A stretch of 64,000 nt of DNA from Neobacillus terrae (GTDB lineage: Bacteria; Bacillota; Bacilli; Bacillales; Cytobacillaceae): positions 1-64,000 of the forward strand of contig NZ_JAAOEO010000001.1 in assembly GCF_011393025.1 (NCBI RefSeq). The letters run 5' to 3'. This document shows positions 25,198 to 33,407 of the stretch, in pieces (the first letter of the stretch is position 1; each line of letters starts with the position of its first letter). The position numbers were made by a program, and so were the translations under genes. Below the pieces are notes generated by a model. That model was not told where the DNA came from and searched no databases. It saw nothing but the letters and a program-made list of their open reading frames with translations.

Positions 25198-25338
25198 GTC
25201 TGGCTCCAGCGCCACAGCTTTTTCAAAGAAGCTTATGTTCAGCTCGTCGCAAAGCAGCATGTCGTCTATTCAAAGAAGCCGTTATAGGAAGTCTACTAAG
25301 GTAGTTGCTTCGCTGAACGGGCGCTTGCTGCTTTTCTT
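25198..25338 (+). repeat. GTCTAGCTCC dispersed intergenic repeat, copy 3
   Basis: It opens GTCTGGCTCCAGCGCC directly after the yqkB terminator and closes GCTGAACGGGCGCTTGCTG. It is the short form, like copy 2. Confidence 0.8.
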
Positions 25339-25421
25339 AATAAGGCTCTTCACCATATTTGGTAGTTTAAAGTTTTCATTATTTATTTTTGCAGCAAGAT
25401 TGCGAAAACCTTCTAAAAAGA

Positions 25422-25449
25422 AAACCCTCCATTTTGAAAAGAAGGGTTT
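25422..25449 (-). terminator. Intrinsic terminator of yqkD
   Basis: AAAACCCT and AGGGTTTT flank a loop just past the yqkD stop. On the minus strand the stem is followed by a T-rich stretch. Confidence 0.65.
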
Positions 25450-25457
25450 TGTGCCTA

Positions 25458-26390
25458 TTACCTGGTAACAACTGATTGCTTAGATAAAAGCACATAGTTT
25501 TCTAAAAATTCATCTATAGCTTTTTCATAATCTTCACGATTTTCCCTTAAAGATTGAGCGTGAGACCCATTTTCCGCCATGAAAAGCATCTTTGGACCTT
25601 TTTTATGTTCAAAGAGTTCTTCTGTCATGGAAGGAAGGATAAAGTCGTCCTTTTGGCTGTGGATAAAAAGGACAGGATGTTTGACTTTTTCAATGACAGA
25701 GATAGGTGAAACCTCAGAAATCGAATATTTATCCCGAAATTTAAGGAAGAGGTCGGCAAGGGGAAGGAAAATATCTCCTCGAACCTTCAATTCTTTTTTT
25801 AACCTATATGCAAGCTGTTCCTTAAAATCCGAGAAGGGACAGTCCGCAATATAAAAATCCGCACCATCCTCGAGCATCCCTGCGTATAAAAGAAGGGTAG
25901 CCGCTCCCATTGATTCACCGTGGATGCCAAGGAAAATATTCTGGCCTTTTTCATTTTTGAGCCAATCCACAACGGCTTTTAAATCAAACTTTTCATAATG
26001 CCCATAGCTTGTTGTTTTTCCACCCGACTCACCGTGACGGCGATGGTCATAAATAAGGGTATTAAAGCCCCTGTTAAGAAAAATATTCATATACTTAATT
26101 GAATTAATTTTATTCTCAGTGACCCCATGGGCGATAATAATATATCGGTTGGTGTCATGAGGCTCGACTAATTGTGCTTTAATGGTATATCCGAAAGGAG
26201 AGGAAATTAATACTTCTCGTTTTGGAAGGGCTTCAAATTGCTCCGGATTGAACCATCCCGTCTCTTTTTCACGGTTAAGAATGAATTGATCTTTTTTTCG
26301 CCGCATATACATAATCCTGTTTGTAAAATAAATCCCAAAAGAAAATAAGACAAACAGTGTTGAAAACAGAATTCGCAAGGCCCTTCTCAA
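25458..26390 (-). CDS. yqkD: Alpha/beta hydrolase, membrane-anchored, YqkD
   Basis: The 310-residue protein has an N-terminal hydrophobic segment (about 4–25), probably a membrane anchor or uncleaved signal. An alpha/beta-hydrolase domain follows: the strand–turn IIAHGVTENK, the nucleophile elbow GESMG (Ser near 164), an Asp in HSQKDDF, and a His in NGSHAQ. The start is TTG with CTGGAGGGA upstream. It matches B. subtilis YqkD in size and position. It probably acts on an ester or amide at the membrane face; the natural substrate is unknown. Confidence 0.85.
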   Translation of the reverse strand: MRRALRILFSTLFVLFSFGIYFTNRIMYMRRKKDQFILNREKETGWFNPEQFEALPKREVLISSPFGYTIKAQLVEPHDTNRYIIIAHGVTENKINSIKYMNIFLNRGFNTLIYDHRRHGESGGKTTSYGHYEKFDLKAVVDWLKNEKGQNIFLGIHGESMGAATLLLYAGMLEDGADFYIADCPFSDFKEQLAYRLKKELKVRGDIFLPLADLFLKFRDKYSISEVSPISVIEKVKHPVLFIHSQKDDFILPSMTEELFEHKKGPKMLFMAENGSHAQSLRENREDYEKAIDEFLENYVLLSKQSVVTR

Positions 26391-26504
26391 AAAAATCCCT
26401 CCAGAGTAGAAGAAACTGTATTCTCTAATTTTACCATTTTAATGAATTTAAAACACATTTAAAGCATAAGGGGAAATGGCTGAAAGGACTTGTGTGCATG
26501 AAAA

Positions 26505-26530
26505 GAGCCGCAGATAACTGCGGCTCAGCC
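26505..26530 (-). terminator. Intrinsic terminator of the 42-aa gene
   Basis: GAGCCGCAG and CTGCGGCTC form a 9-bp stem. On the minus strand it is followed by TTTT. It lies 20 bases past the stop of the short gene at 26550–26678. Confidence 0.7.
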
Positions 26531-26549
26531 AAATAGCACAGAAGTATAT

Positions 26550-26678
26550 TTACTCTGCATTTTCTCCCTTTGTTGGATGAATGGCTTTTTGAAGCTCCTC
26601 TGCGGCTATTGTTTTCTTTACGGTATCAGCGTTGGGCTTTCCTTTTTGACTGTACCCTTTATCTCGTTTTTGGCTCAT
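26550..26678 (-). CDS. Small hypothetical protein, 42 aa
   Basis: This short gene encodes a very polar, Lys- and Glu-rich peptide (MSQKRDKGYSQKGKPNADTV at its start). The ATG is preceded by GAAGGGAGATACGTT, a clear binding site, and a terminator follows the stop, so it looks like a complete small transcription unit. No family is recognised with confidence. It might be one of the small spore or stress peptides common in Bacillaceae, but nothing in the sequence proves that. Confidence 0.6.
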   Translation of the reverse strand: MSQKRDKGYSQKGKPNADTVKKTIAAEELQKAIHPTKGENAE

Positions 26679-26746
26679 AACGTATCTCCCTTCAAATGGT
26701 CTCATTTAATAAGATGGTTGATTGGGAGCAGGGTTATTCGTCTAAT

Positions 26747-27652
26747 CTAAACAGTTTGGGTATTTAGCTGGTAATAAGCGCTGTCAATGGTTCTGGTAAG
26801 ATGAGGCCTCACAATATCAATGGCAGAAACAAGCTTTGCTAAATCAACGCCTGTTTGGATTCCCATTCTTTCTAATAAATAAACAACATCTTCGGTGGCT
26901 GCATTTCCAGCAGCACCTGGAGCGAAAGGACACCCGCCAAGTCCGCCGGCAGAAGTATCAAACCGGTCTACTCCAGCTTGAAGCGAAGCAAGAATGTTGG
27001 CAAGCGCAAGTTTTCTGGTATCATGATAGTGAGCCGTTATTAAGACCTGGGGAAAAGCATTTTTCAACATGAAAAAAAGGGAATAAGCTTCTGTTGGCGC
27101 TGCCATGCCAATTGTGTCCGCCACACTCAATTCGTCGGCACCCGCTTCTACAAACTGGCGACAGAGCTTGATTGTATCAGCCGGTTCAATTTTTCCTTCA
27201 TAAGGACAATAAAAGGCAGTTGAAATGCAAGCGCGCACAAAATAACCTTTTTCTTTCAGTTCTTTGATAATAGGTCTTAATTCCGCCATACTGTCTTCCG
27301 TTGATTTATTAATATTTTTCCTGTTAAAGGTATTGCTTACCCCTACAAATACCGCAACGGATTGGCAATCAGTCATGTATAACCGGTCAATCCCCTTTCG
27401 GTTTGGAGCGAGTACAATGCTCCGGATTGAAGGATCAAGGCAATCAGAAACAATTTCAGCCGCATCGCTCATTTGAGGCACCCATTTTGGTGAAACGAAG
27501 GACGTCAGTTCCATTTCTTTTAATCCGGATGACTGAAGCCCTGAAATAAACTGCTTTTTTATTTCTGTAGATATGAAAACCTTTTCATTTTGAAGGCCAT
27601 CCCGAGGTCCTACCTCGATGATTGTTACTTTTTCAGGTAATTGAAGATACAT
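26747..27652 (-). CDS. Hydroxymethylglutaryl-CoA lyase
   Basis: The 301-residue protein is of typical length. The TIM-barrel enzyme splits HMG-CoA into acetoacetate and acetyl-CoA, the last step of leucine breakdown. Visible signatures are EVGPRDGLQNE near the N terminus (substrate and metal site), the metal-binding HYHDT, and the lyase signature GGLGGCPFAPGAAGNAATED with the catalytic Cys. The ATG follows GAGGAGGGAGAAC. It is divergent from the thiolase–CoA transferase operon, which would convert its acetoacetate into acetyl-CoA, so the two units form one pathway. It is a YngG/MvaB-type enzyme. Confidence 0.92.
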   Translation of the reverse strand: MYLQLPEKVTIIEVGPRDGLQNEKVFISTEIKKQFISGLQSSGLKEMELTSFVSPKWVPQMSDAAEIVSDCLDPSIRSIVLAPNRKGIDRLYMTDCQSVAVFVGVSNTFNRKNINKSTEDSMAELRPIIKELKEKGYFVRACISTAFYCPYEGKIEPADTIKLCRQFVEAGADELSVADTIGMAAPTEAYSLFFMLKNAFPQVLITAHYHDTRKLALANILASLQAGVDRFDTSAGGLGGCPFAPGAAGNAATEDVVYLLERMGIQTGVDLAKLVSAIDIVRPHLTRTIDSAYYQLNTQTV

Positions 27653-27796
27653 GTTCTCCCTCCTCTATTCATATTTTTATTGTAGAGGCATTTTTTAGGA
27701 GAAATCAAGAATAATAGAAATTTTGACAAAATAAAAGGATTTTCACGTTTTCACTAGAAATAATAAAAAGTAGCACAAAGCAAAGGGAGGATGTAA

Positions 27797-28984
27797 ATGA
27801 CACAGACAGAAGTCGTAATTGTTGGTGCAGTTCGCACAGCAATAGGCACTTTTAACGGAAGCCTCAAAAGTGTTTCCGCGGTTGAATTGGGGGCTGTCGC
27901 AATTAAAGGAGCACTCGAACAATCAGGAGTAAAGCCTGAATGGATTGATGAAGTGATCATGGGGAACGTTCTCCAGGCAGGATTGGGACAAAATCCGGCA
28001 AGGCAGGCATCATTAAGAGCTGGTATTTCTGAAAGCGTTTCCGCTTTAACCATTAATAAGGTATGCGGATCAGGGCTGAAGGCTGTGCACCTTGGGACTC
28101 AGGCCATCCTTGCGGGTGAAGCAGATGTTATAGTTGCCGGCGGTATGGAAAATATGAGCCAGGCACCATATATATTAAAAAATGCCAGAGAAGGCTTTAA
28201 AATGGGTGATCAGAAATTGATTGACACCCTTACTTCAGACGGTTTAACCTGCGTTTTTAATAATTACCATATGGGTGTTACAGCAGAAAATCTCTGTGAT
28301 CGTTATGAGCTTACAAGGGAAGAACAGGACCAGTTTGCCGCACAGAGCCAGGAAAGAGCTGTAAGAGCAATTGAAGAAGGAAAATTCAAGGATGAAATCG
28401 TTCCTGTAGAGATCCCGCAGCGTAAGGGTGAGCCTGTTATTTTTGACACGGATGAATTTCCAAGGAAGGGAACAACCGCTGAAAAATTAGCAGGGCTGCG
28501 ACCGGCGTTTAGGAAAGATGGCAGTGTAACGGCTGGTAATTCTTCCGGCATTAATGACGGAGCAGCAGTTGTTATTTTAATGAGCAGAAAGAAGGCCGAT
28601 GAACTTGGCGTTCGACCGCTTGTTACCATTAAAGGGAATGCAAATGCCGGGGTTGATCCAAGCGTAATGGGAATTGGTCCGGTTGAAGCCGTTAGAAAAG
28701 TATTTCAGAAGACAGGCTTAAGCATTGGAGATATCGATTTAATTGAAGCAAACGAAGCATTTGCTGCACAGGCGCTTGCAGTAGGCAGGGATCTAGAATT
28801 TAATCAGGAAGTTCTCAATGTTAATGGCGGAGCCATTGCACTTGGCCATCCGATCGGTGCGAGCGGTGCTCGTATTCTTGTAACTTTGATTCATGAAATG
28901 AAACGCAGACAGGCACAAAAGGGACTGGCCACTCTTTGTATTGGCGGCGGCCAGGGTGTAGCAACTATTGTAGAGCTTGCCTGA
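27797..28984 (+). CDS. Acetyl-CoA C-acetyltransferase (thiolase)
   Basis: The 395-residue protein is a standard biosynthetic/degradative thiolase II. The acyl-carrying Cys is at 90 in KVCGSGLKA. The His of [10 protein letters not shown] and the second Cys in CIGGGQG complete the active site. It cleaves acetoacetyl-CoA to two acetyl-CoA, or makes it. The ATG follows AAAGGGAGGATGTAA. It heads an operon with the two CoA-transferase subunit genes, 23 and 31 bases apart, giving a full acetoacetate-to-acetyl-CoA route. Confidence 0.93.
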   Translation: MTQTEVVIVGAVRTAIGTFNGSLKSVSAVELGAVAIKGALEQSGVKPEWIDEVIMGNVLQAGLGQNPARQASLRAGISESVSALTINKVCGSGLKAVHLGTQAILAGEADVIVAGGMENMSQAPYILKNAREGFKMGDQKLIDTLTSDGLTCVFNNYHMGVTAENLCDRYELTREEQDQFAAQSQERAVRAIEEGKFKDEIVPVEIPQRKGEPVIFDTDEFPRKGTTAEKLAGLRPAFRKDGSVTAGNSSGINDGAAVVILMSRKKADELGVRPLVTIKGNANAGVDPSVMGIGPVEAVRKVFQKTGLSIGDIDLIEANEAFAAQALAVGRDLEFNQEVLNVNGGAIALGHPIGASGARILVTLIHEMKRRQAQKGLATLCIGGGQGVATIVELA

Positions 28985-29007
28985 GAATTTTGAGGGGAGA
29001 GAACAGA

Positions 29008-29697
29008 ATGAAAAAGATTTGTACTTCCTTTAAGGAAGCAGTAGCAGATATCCAGGATGGAGCAACCCTTATGGTTGGCGGATTTGGATTATGCGGTATT
29101 CCAGAAAACCTTATTCTCGCATTGGTCGAGAAAGGAGTAAAAGATTTAACTGTTATCTCAAATAACTGCGGGGTTGACGAGTGGGGACTTGGTCTGCTGA
29201 TGCAGAACAAGCAGATTAAAAAAATGATCGGCTCCTATGTTGGTGAAAACAAAGAATTTGAGCGCCAGGTGCTTTCAGGTGAGCTGGAAGTTGAACTCCT
29301 TCCACAAGGAACCCTTGCTGAGAAAATCAGGGCGGGGGGAGCAGGCATTCCAGCCTTCTATACACCTGCAGGAGTGGGCACGCCAATTGCTGATGGAAAA
29401 GAGACAAGGATCTTCAACGGTAAAGAATATCTTCTTGAAGAAGCATTAACGGCTGATTTCAGTCTTGTACGTGCCTGGAAGGGCGACAAGATGGGAAATC
29501 TTGTGTATAACAAAACTGCCAGGAACTTCAGCCCGATGATAGCAGCAGCGGGCAAGGTGACCATCGCAGAAGTTGAAACCCTTTGTGAAATTGGCGAGCT
29601 GGATCCTAATTACATCCACACTCCAAGCATATATGTTCAGGCTATTATTGAAAGTCAGCAGGAAAAAAGGATTGAAAGACTGACGGTAAAAAAATAG
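29008..29697 (+). CDS. scoA: 3-oxoacid CoA-transferase subunit A
   Basis: The protein has 229 residues. The CoA-transferase family I signature is present near the N terminus ([15 protein letters not shown]). It forms the A subunit of succinyl-CoA:3-ketoacid CoA-transferase, which moves CoA from succinyl-CoA to acetoacetate. The ATG at 29008 follows GAGGGGAGAGAAC. An in-frame ATG 72 bases earlier overlaps the thiolase gene and lacks family similarity. It works with the B subunit encoded next. Confidence 0.92.
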   Translation: MKKICTSFKEAVADIQDGATLMVGGFGLCGIPENLILALVEKGVKDLTVISNNCGVDEWGLGLLMQNKQIKKMIGSYVGENKEFERQVLSGELEVELLPQGTLAEKIRAGGAGIPAFYTPAGVGTPIADGKETRIFNGKEYLLEEALTADFSLVRAWKGDKMGNLVYNKTARNFSPMIAAAGKVTIAEVETLCEIGELDPNYIHTPSIYVQAIIESQQEKRIERLTVKK

Positions 29698-29728
29698 GTT
29701 TTGATAGTGTGGGAAAGGAGAGATAAAC

Positions 29729-30385
29729 ATGGTCAATGTTCGTGAAAAGATTGCCATTAGAGCAGAAAAAGAAATAGAAGATGGATTTTATGTGAATCTG
29801 GGTATTGGAATGCCAACTCTGGTAGCCAATTACATAACCGAGAATAAGCAAGTAGTGCTTCAGTCGGAAAATGGTCTCCTTGGAATTGGCCCCTACCCTG
29901 AAGAGAGTGCAGTAGATCCAGATCTCATAAATGCGGGGAAAGAAACAGTTACTGCTATTCCAGGTGCTTCATATTTTGATAGTGCTGAATCATTTGCCAT
30001 GATCCGGGGCGGCCATATTGATATTGCCATCCTTGGAGGAATGGAGATATCAGAAAAAGGAGATCTCGCCAACTGGATGATTCCGGGTAAAATGATTAAA
30101 GGTATGGGCGGCGCTATGGATCTTGTGCATGGAGCCCGAAAAATCATCGTTATCATGGAGCATGTGAATAAAAAGGGTGAATCAAAAATCCTGAAGGAGT
30201 GTACTCTTCCTTTGACTGGTAAGGGAGTTGTAAACCGAATTATCACTGACCGTGCCGTTTTGGATGTTACCGAAAACGGTCTCCGACTGGTGGAAGTAGC
30301 TGAAGGTTTTACAGTAAAGGACATCATTCAGTCTACAGAAGCAGAGCTTCAGGTTGATGACAATGTTAAATTGAATGCATTTTAA
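29729..30385 (+). CDS. scoB: 3-oxoacid CoA-transferase subunit B
   Basis: The 218-residue protein is the B subunit of the same transferase. The catalytic glutamate that forms the enzyme–CoA thioester is Glu47 in SENGLLG, and the early segment [13 protein letters not shown] is typical. The ATG follows AAAGGAGAGATAAAC. The operon ends at the hairpin 30399–30431. Together with the thiolase and the divergent HMG-CoA lyase it completes leucine/ketone-body catabolism. Confidence 0.92.
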   Translation: MVNVREKIAIRAEKEIEDGFYVNLGIGMPTLVANYITENKQVVLQSENGLLGIGPYPEESAVDPDLINAGKETVTAIPGASYFDSAESFAMIRGGHIDIAILGGMEISEKGDLANWMIPGKMIKGMGGAMDLVHGARKIIVIMEHVNKKGESKILKECTLPLTGKGVVNRIITDRAVLDVTENGLRLVEVAEGFTVKDIIQSTEAELQVDDNVKLNAF

Positions 30386-30398
30386 CTTTGCAATAAAA

Positions 30399-30431
30399 GA
30401 AAGGCGAAACTTTTACTAGTTTCGTCTTTTT
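30399..30431 (+). terminator. Intrinsic terminator of the thiolase–CoA transferase operon
   Basis: AAGGCGAAAC and GTTTCGTCTT pair around a short loop, followed by a T run. Confidence 0.8.
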
Positions 30432-30527
30432 TGCGGTATTTTTAGAATTTAAAAAGAAGCGTGTTCATACACGCTTCCCAGTGAGATAATTATATTATCG
30501 GAGACCATTCTAGCTACTATTTCTATA

Positions 30528-30632
30528 TTAGTAGCCGCCCATAAAAGAAGCCCCAATAATAACTAACAGAATGAAAAGAACAACAATCAAAGCGAAATTG
30601 CTGCCCATTCCACCACCGCCCTGGTAGCCCAT
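30528..30632 (-). CDS. YjcZ family sporulation peptide
   Basis: The gene encodes 34 residues. A Gly-rich N terminus ([10 protein letters not shown]) is followed by one hydrophobic helix ([18 protein letters not shown]) and a short GGY tail, the hallmark of YjcZ-type small sporulation membrane proteins. The ATG follows AAAGGGTGGTGTTAC. A close relative lies at 52515–52610, so the genome holds at least two. Members of this family are made during sporulation in Bacillus; their exact role is unclear. Confidence 0.85.
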   Translation of the reverse strand: MGYQGGGGMGSNFALIVVLFILLVIIGASFMGGY

Positions 30633-30863
30633 AGTAACACCACCCTTTTTATAAAGTTAATTATGATATGTATAGCTTGTTTATTTTGAAAGGGACAATA
30701 GTGGATAGACACGAAAATTTAAAAAAATGGCTGTGTTAAAGTCATATTTTGCACTAAGTTGATTGGAAAAATAGATACTAGATAACCTTTAGCGATAAGG
30801 CAAAAAGGATAGTTTCATCATTAAATGTTATAATTACTGCAAATAAAATAAGGGGGAAGTTAG

Positions 30864-31112
30864 ATGAAAAAAAGGAAAAACATCCAGCAAAAAACAAAAA
30901 AGGATGACGCGCCGGTTACGCTTGGAGATATGATTAACCAGGATTTATTCAAGCAATTAAAAGATAAGCAGCAGGAGCTAAAAGCTGCAGAAACCAAAAA
31001 AGCGGAAGAGGAAGAAGCAAGAAAAAGGGAAGAAAGAAGGCTTCGTGAAAAAAATAAAAGCTTTGAAGAATTGTTGAACGAGAATCAAATGAATTGGAAA
31101 GATTTTAAATAG
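30864..31112 (+). CDS. yqkE: YqkE family protein
   Basis: The 82-residue protein is dominated by a charged, probably coiled-coil helix (about residues 25–65, rich in Glu, Lys and Arg). It matches YqkE of B. subtilis in size, composition and genome position. The ATG follows AAGGGGGAAG. Its stop codon is immediately followed by the ATG of the GrpB-like gene, so the two are translationally linked. Function unknown. Confidence 0.78.
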   Translation: MKKRKNIQQKTKKDDAPVTLGDMINQDLFKQLKDKQQELKAAETKKAEEEEARKREERRLREKNKSFEELLNENQMNWKDFK

Positions 31113-31637
31113 ATGGCAAAGAGAAAGGTTGAAGTGGTTCCTTATAATAAGGAATGGATAGAGAAATTTCAGGCAGAAAAAGAGCTGATCAGCAGGGACT
31201 TTTCTCCCTGTAAAATAAATCTCTATCATATTGGAAGCACATCTGTTCCGGAATTGTGTGCCAAGCCAATTATTGATATTCTCGCCGAGACGGCGAATCT
31301 GAATTATTTCGATTTAAAGACACACCAATTCGAAAATTCAGGTTATATAGCTAAAGGAGAAAACGGAATAGCGGGAAGACGTTATTTTTTCAAGTGTGAT
31401 GAAAAGGGGAATAGGCTTATTCATCTGCATGGTTTTGAAAAAGGGAATCCTGAAATTAAGCGGCACTTAGTGTTTCGGGATTATTTGAGACAGTTCCCGG
31501 ATGAAGCAAGGCGATATGCTGAGGTAAAGGAAGAGGCTGCTGCCAAGTTTCCGTGGAATATTGATTCTTATATTGAGTTTAAAAACGGGATAATAAAAGA
31601 GTTGGAGAAAAAAGCAATGTTTTGGGCTGAAAAATAA
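31113..31637 (+). CDS. GrpB family (UPF0157) nucleotidyltransferase-like protein
   Basis: The 174-residue protein shows the GrpB pattern: VVPYNKEWIEKFQAEKE at the start, then HIGSTSVPELCAKPIIDI (about 41–58), which corresponds to the nucleotidyltransferase-fold core. Later HLHGFEKGNPEIKRHLVFRD is also typical. Proteins of this family are distant nucleotidyltransferases, often next to or fused with CoaE; the substrate is unknown. The ATG directly abuts the yqkE stop codon, so translation is coupled. A bidirectional terminator follows. Confidence 0.85.
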   Translation: MAKRKVEVVPYNKEWIEKFQAEKELISRDFSPCKINLYHIGSTSVPELCAKPIIDILAETANLNYFDLKTHQFENSGYIAKGENGIAGRRYFFKCDEKGNRLIHLHGFEKGNPEIKRHLVFRDYLRQFPDEARRYAEVKEEAAAKFPWNIDSYIEFKNGIIKELEKKAMFWAEK

Positions 31638-31668
31638 GAGGAGAGCCAAAACAGGGGCTCTCCTCTTA
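31634..31668. terminator. Bidirectional intrinsic terminator
   Basis: AAGAGGAGAGCC and GGCTCTCCTCTT form a 12-bp stem between the converging GrpB-like and yqkF genes. Confidence 0.8.
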
Positions 31669-31674
31669 TGCATT

Positions 31675-32583
31675 TTAGCGATGGTCCTGATAAGTATCTG
31701 CTCTGGAAAGAGACTGAATTAAAGATAATTCCTCATTAGTCAGCGGTGAGGTTTTTACTGCTCTTGCGTTTTCCCTTATTTGCTCTGTGGAACTTGCACC
31801 TGCAACAACCGATGCAACGGCCGGATTAGCAAGATTATACTGTAAAGCAATTTCTGTCATGGAACGGGCTCCAGCCACTTTTTCTTTAATAGCAGGAAGG
31901 ACTTCCTTCAAGTCTTCCAACCCGTACTCAAGATACCCTTTTGAAGTTGCCTTTTCAAGCATTTTATCGCTTAACAGTCCTTTGGCCAGCGGTCCGCGTG
32001 TAACTACACTAATGCCATGGTCGTGGATGAATGGTAAAACCTCCTCAGGTCGGCGGTCCAAAATGCTGTATTGCATCATGATTGATACAATGCTGGATTT
32101 ATGAACGTACTCCCTGATAACGTTTGGCCGTATGGATGATATTCCATAATAGCGGATGAAACCCTCAGACTTTAATTCTTCAAAGGCTTCAATTGTTTCC
32201 TCAATCGGATCGTCTATAGTTCCTCCATGAAGCTGGTATAAGTCAATATATTCTATACCTAGCCGCTTCAGGCTGTCTTTTACTGCTTCTTTAATATGTG
32301 CTTTGGATGGATCCCAGTACCATCCTTCACGACTCTCGTTCCAGCGATTACCTGCTTTTGTGGCGATAATAACCTTGTCTCGGACATTTTTTAAAGCGTC
32401 TCCGATAAGCTTTTCATTTTCACCAAAATCATATAAATCAGCTGTATCAAAATAGTTAATACCTTCTTCTAAGGCTGCCTCGATAATAGCCTTCGCTTTT
32501 TTCTCCTCTGTTCCAATTGACATGCAGCCCAGGCCAAGCTCACTTACCATTAAATCTGATTTTCCAAGCTTACGTTTTTTCAT
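31675..32583 (-). CDS. yqkF: Aldo/keto reductase YqkF
   Basis: The 302-residue (alpha/beta)8-barrel aldo/keto reductase has the catalytic tetrad in place: Asp and Tyr in FDTADLYDFGENE (about 45–57), Lys in VIIATKAG, and His in YQLHGGT. It reduces aldehydes or ketones with NADPH; the natural substrate is not known. It matches B. subtilis YqkF in position, just downstream of mciZ on the same strand. The ATG is preceded by AACGGGGCTGGCAG, a moderate binding site. Confidence 0.9.
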   Translation of the reverse strand: MKKRKLGKSDLMVSELGLGCMSIGTEEKKAKAIIEAALEEGINYFDTADLYDFGENEKLIGDALKNVRDKVIIATKAGNRWNESREGWYWDPSKAHIKEAVKDSLKRLGIEYIDLYQLHGGTIDDPIEETIEAFEELKSEGFIRYYGISSIRPNVIREYVHKSSIVSIMMQYSILDRRPEEVLPFIHDHGISVVTRGPLAKGLLSDKMLEKATSKGYLEYGLEDLKEVLPAIKEKVAGARSMTEIALQYNLANPAVASVVAGASSTEQIRENARAVKTSPLTNEELSLIQSLSRADTYQDHR

Positions 32584-32630
32584 CTGCCAGCCCCGTTTCC
32601 TTTTTGCACTATTTTACGGTACATGGAGGC

Positions 32631-32780
32631 TTACTTCAAATGATGTGTCTTTGAACTCTTAACGGATTGAATCCATTCAGAAACGGAAGAATAATGTTTA
32701 TTGTATTCCTTTAATTTTTGTACAATCTCCCAGCCTTTGCCGACCATAATAAAGCCTTTTGAATGAAGATAAACCTTCAT
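32631..32780 (-). CDS. mciZ: MciZ, mother-cell inhibitor of FtsZ
   Basis: The gene encodes 49 residues (40 in B. subtilis). It aligns well with the known peptide: MKV at the start, a KG-x3-VGK-x-WEI-x2-KLKEY core, then a W-I pair in the second helix. MciZ is made in the mother cell and caps FtsZ filaments to stop Z-ring assembly during sporulation. The ATG has a strong TGGAGGGGCTGTC site. A perfect SigE-type -10 (CATACATT on the minus strand, 32809–32816) lies upstream, with a weak -35. As in B. subtilis the gene sits between yqkF and nudF. Confidence 0.85.
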   Translation of the reverse strand: MKVYLHSKGFIMVGKGWEIVQKLKEYNKHYSSVSEWIQSVKSSKTHHLK

Positions 32781-32852
32781 GACAGCCCCTCCATACTAAG
32801 TATGGTAAAATGTATGAGCAAAATATAACGGATTAGAACAGGAGTGACAGGA

Positions 32853-33407
32853 ATGAGCCGCCTTGAGGAAAAAACCATTCATACCGAAAAGATCTTTTCA
32901 GGAAAAATAGTTACCTTGGAGGTTCAGGAAGTTGAGCTTCCTAATGGAAAAACCTCCAAGCGTGAGATTATTAAGCATCCAGGTGCCGTAGCAGTGCTGG
33001 CAGTCACAAATGAAAATAAACTTGTAATGGTGGAACAGTATCGTAAACCACTCGAAAGGGCAATTGTTGAAATACCTGCTGGAAAGCTCGAAAAGGGTGA
33101 AGAACCAGCTGTTTGTGCTCGCCGTGAATTAGAGGAGGAAACAGGGTACGAGTGTGAATCACTTGAACTGCTGGTATCTTTTTATACATCTCCCGGATTT
33201 GCAGATGAGATTGTCCATGTTTATCAGGCAAAGGGATTAACTAAGAAGGAAAATGCTGCTTCACTTGATGAAGATGAGTTTGTGAATTTAGAAGAAATCA
33301 CCCTCGAGGAAGCATTGCAATATATTAAAGAACAAAAAATATATGATGCCAAAACAGTTTACGCCGTTCAGTACTTTCAACTTCAAGAGGCGTTATCTGG
33401 AAAATGA
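32853..33407 (+). CDS. nudF: ADP-ribose pyrophosphatase (NUDIX hydrolase)
   Basis: From the ATG at 32853 (CAGGAGTGACAGG upstream) the protein has 184 residues. The NUDIX box is complete (GKLEKGEE through RRELEEETGYE). The preceding VVEQYRKPLERAIVEIPAG is typical of ADP-ribose pyrophosphatases, which split ADP-ribose into AMP and ribose 5-phosphate. Its stop overlaps the start of the EndoQ-like gene by four bases (ATGA), showing coupled translation. It matches B. subtilis nudF (yqkG) in position. Confidence 0.9.
   Translation: MSRLEEKTIHTEKIFSGKIVTLEVQEVELPNGKTSKREIIKHPGAVAVLAVTNENKLVMVEQYRKPLERAIVEIPAGKLEKGEEPAVCARRELEEETGYECESLELLVSFYTSPGFADEIVHVYQAKGLTKKENAASLDEDEFVNLEEITLEEALQYIKEQKIYDAKTVYAVQYFQLQEALSGK

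Noticed and set aside
29446..29757. Minus-strand frame opposite the CoA-transferase genes
   Set aside because: It is antisense to two well-supported genes, with atypical composition and no binding site.
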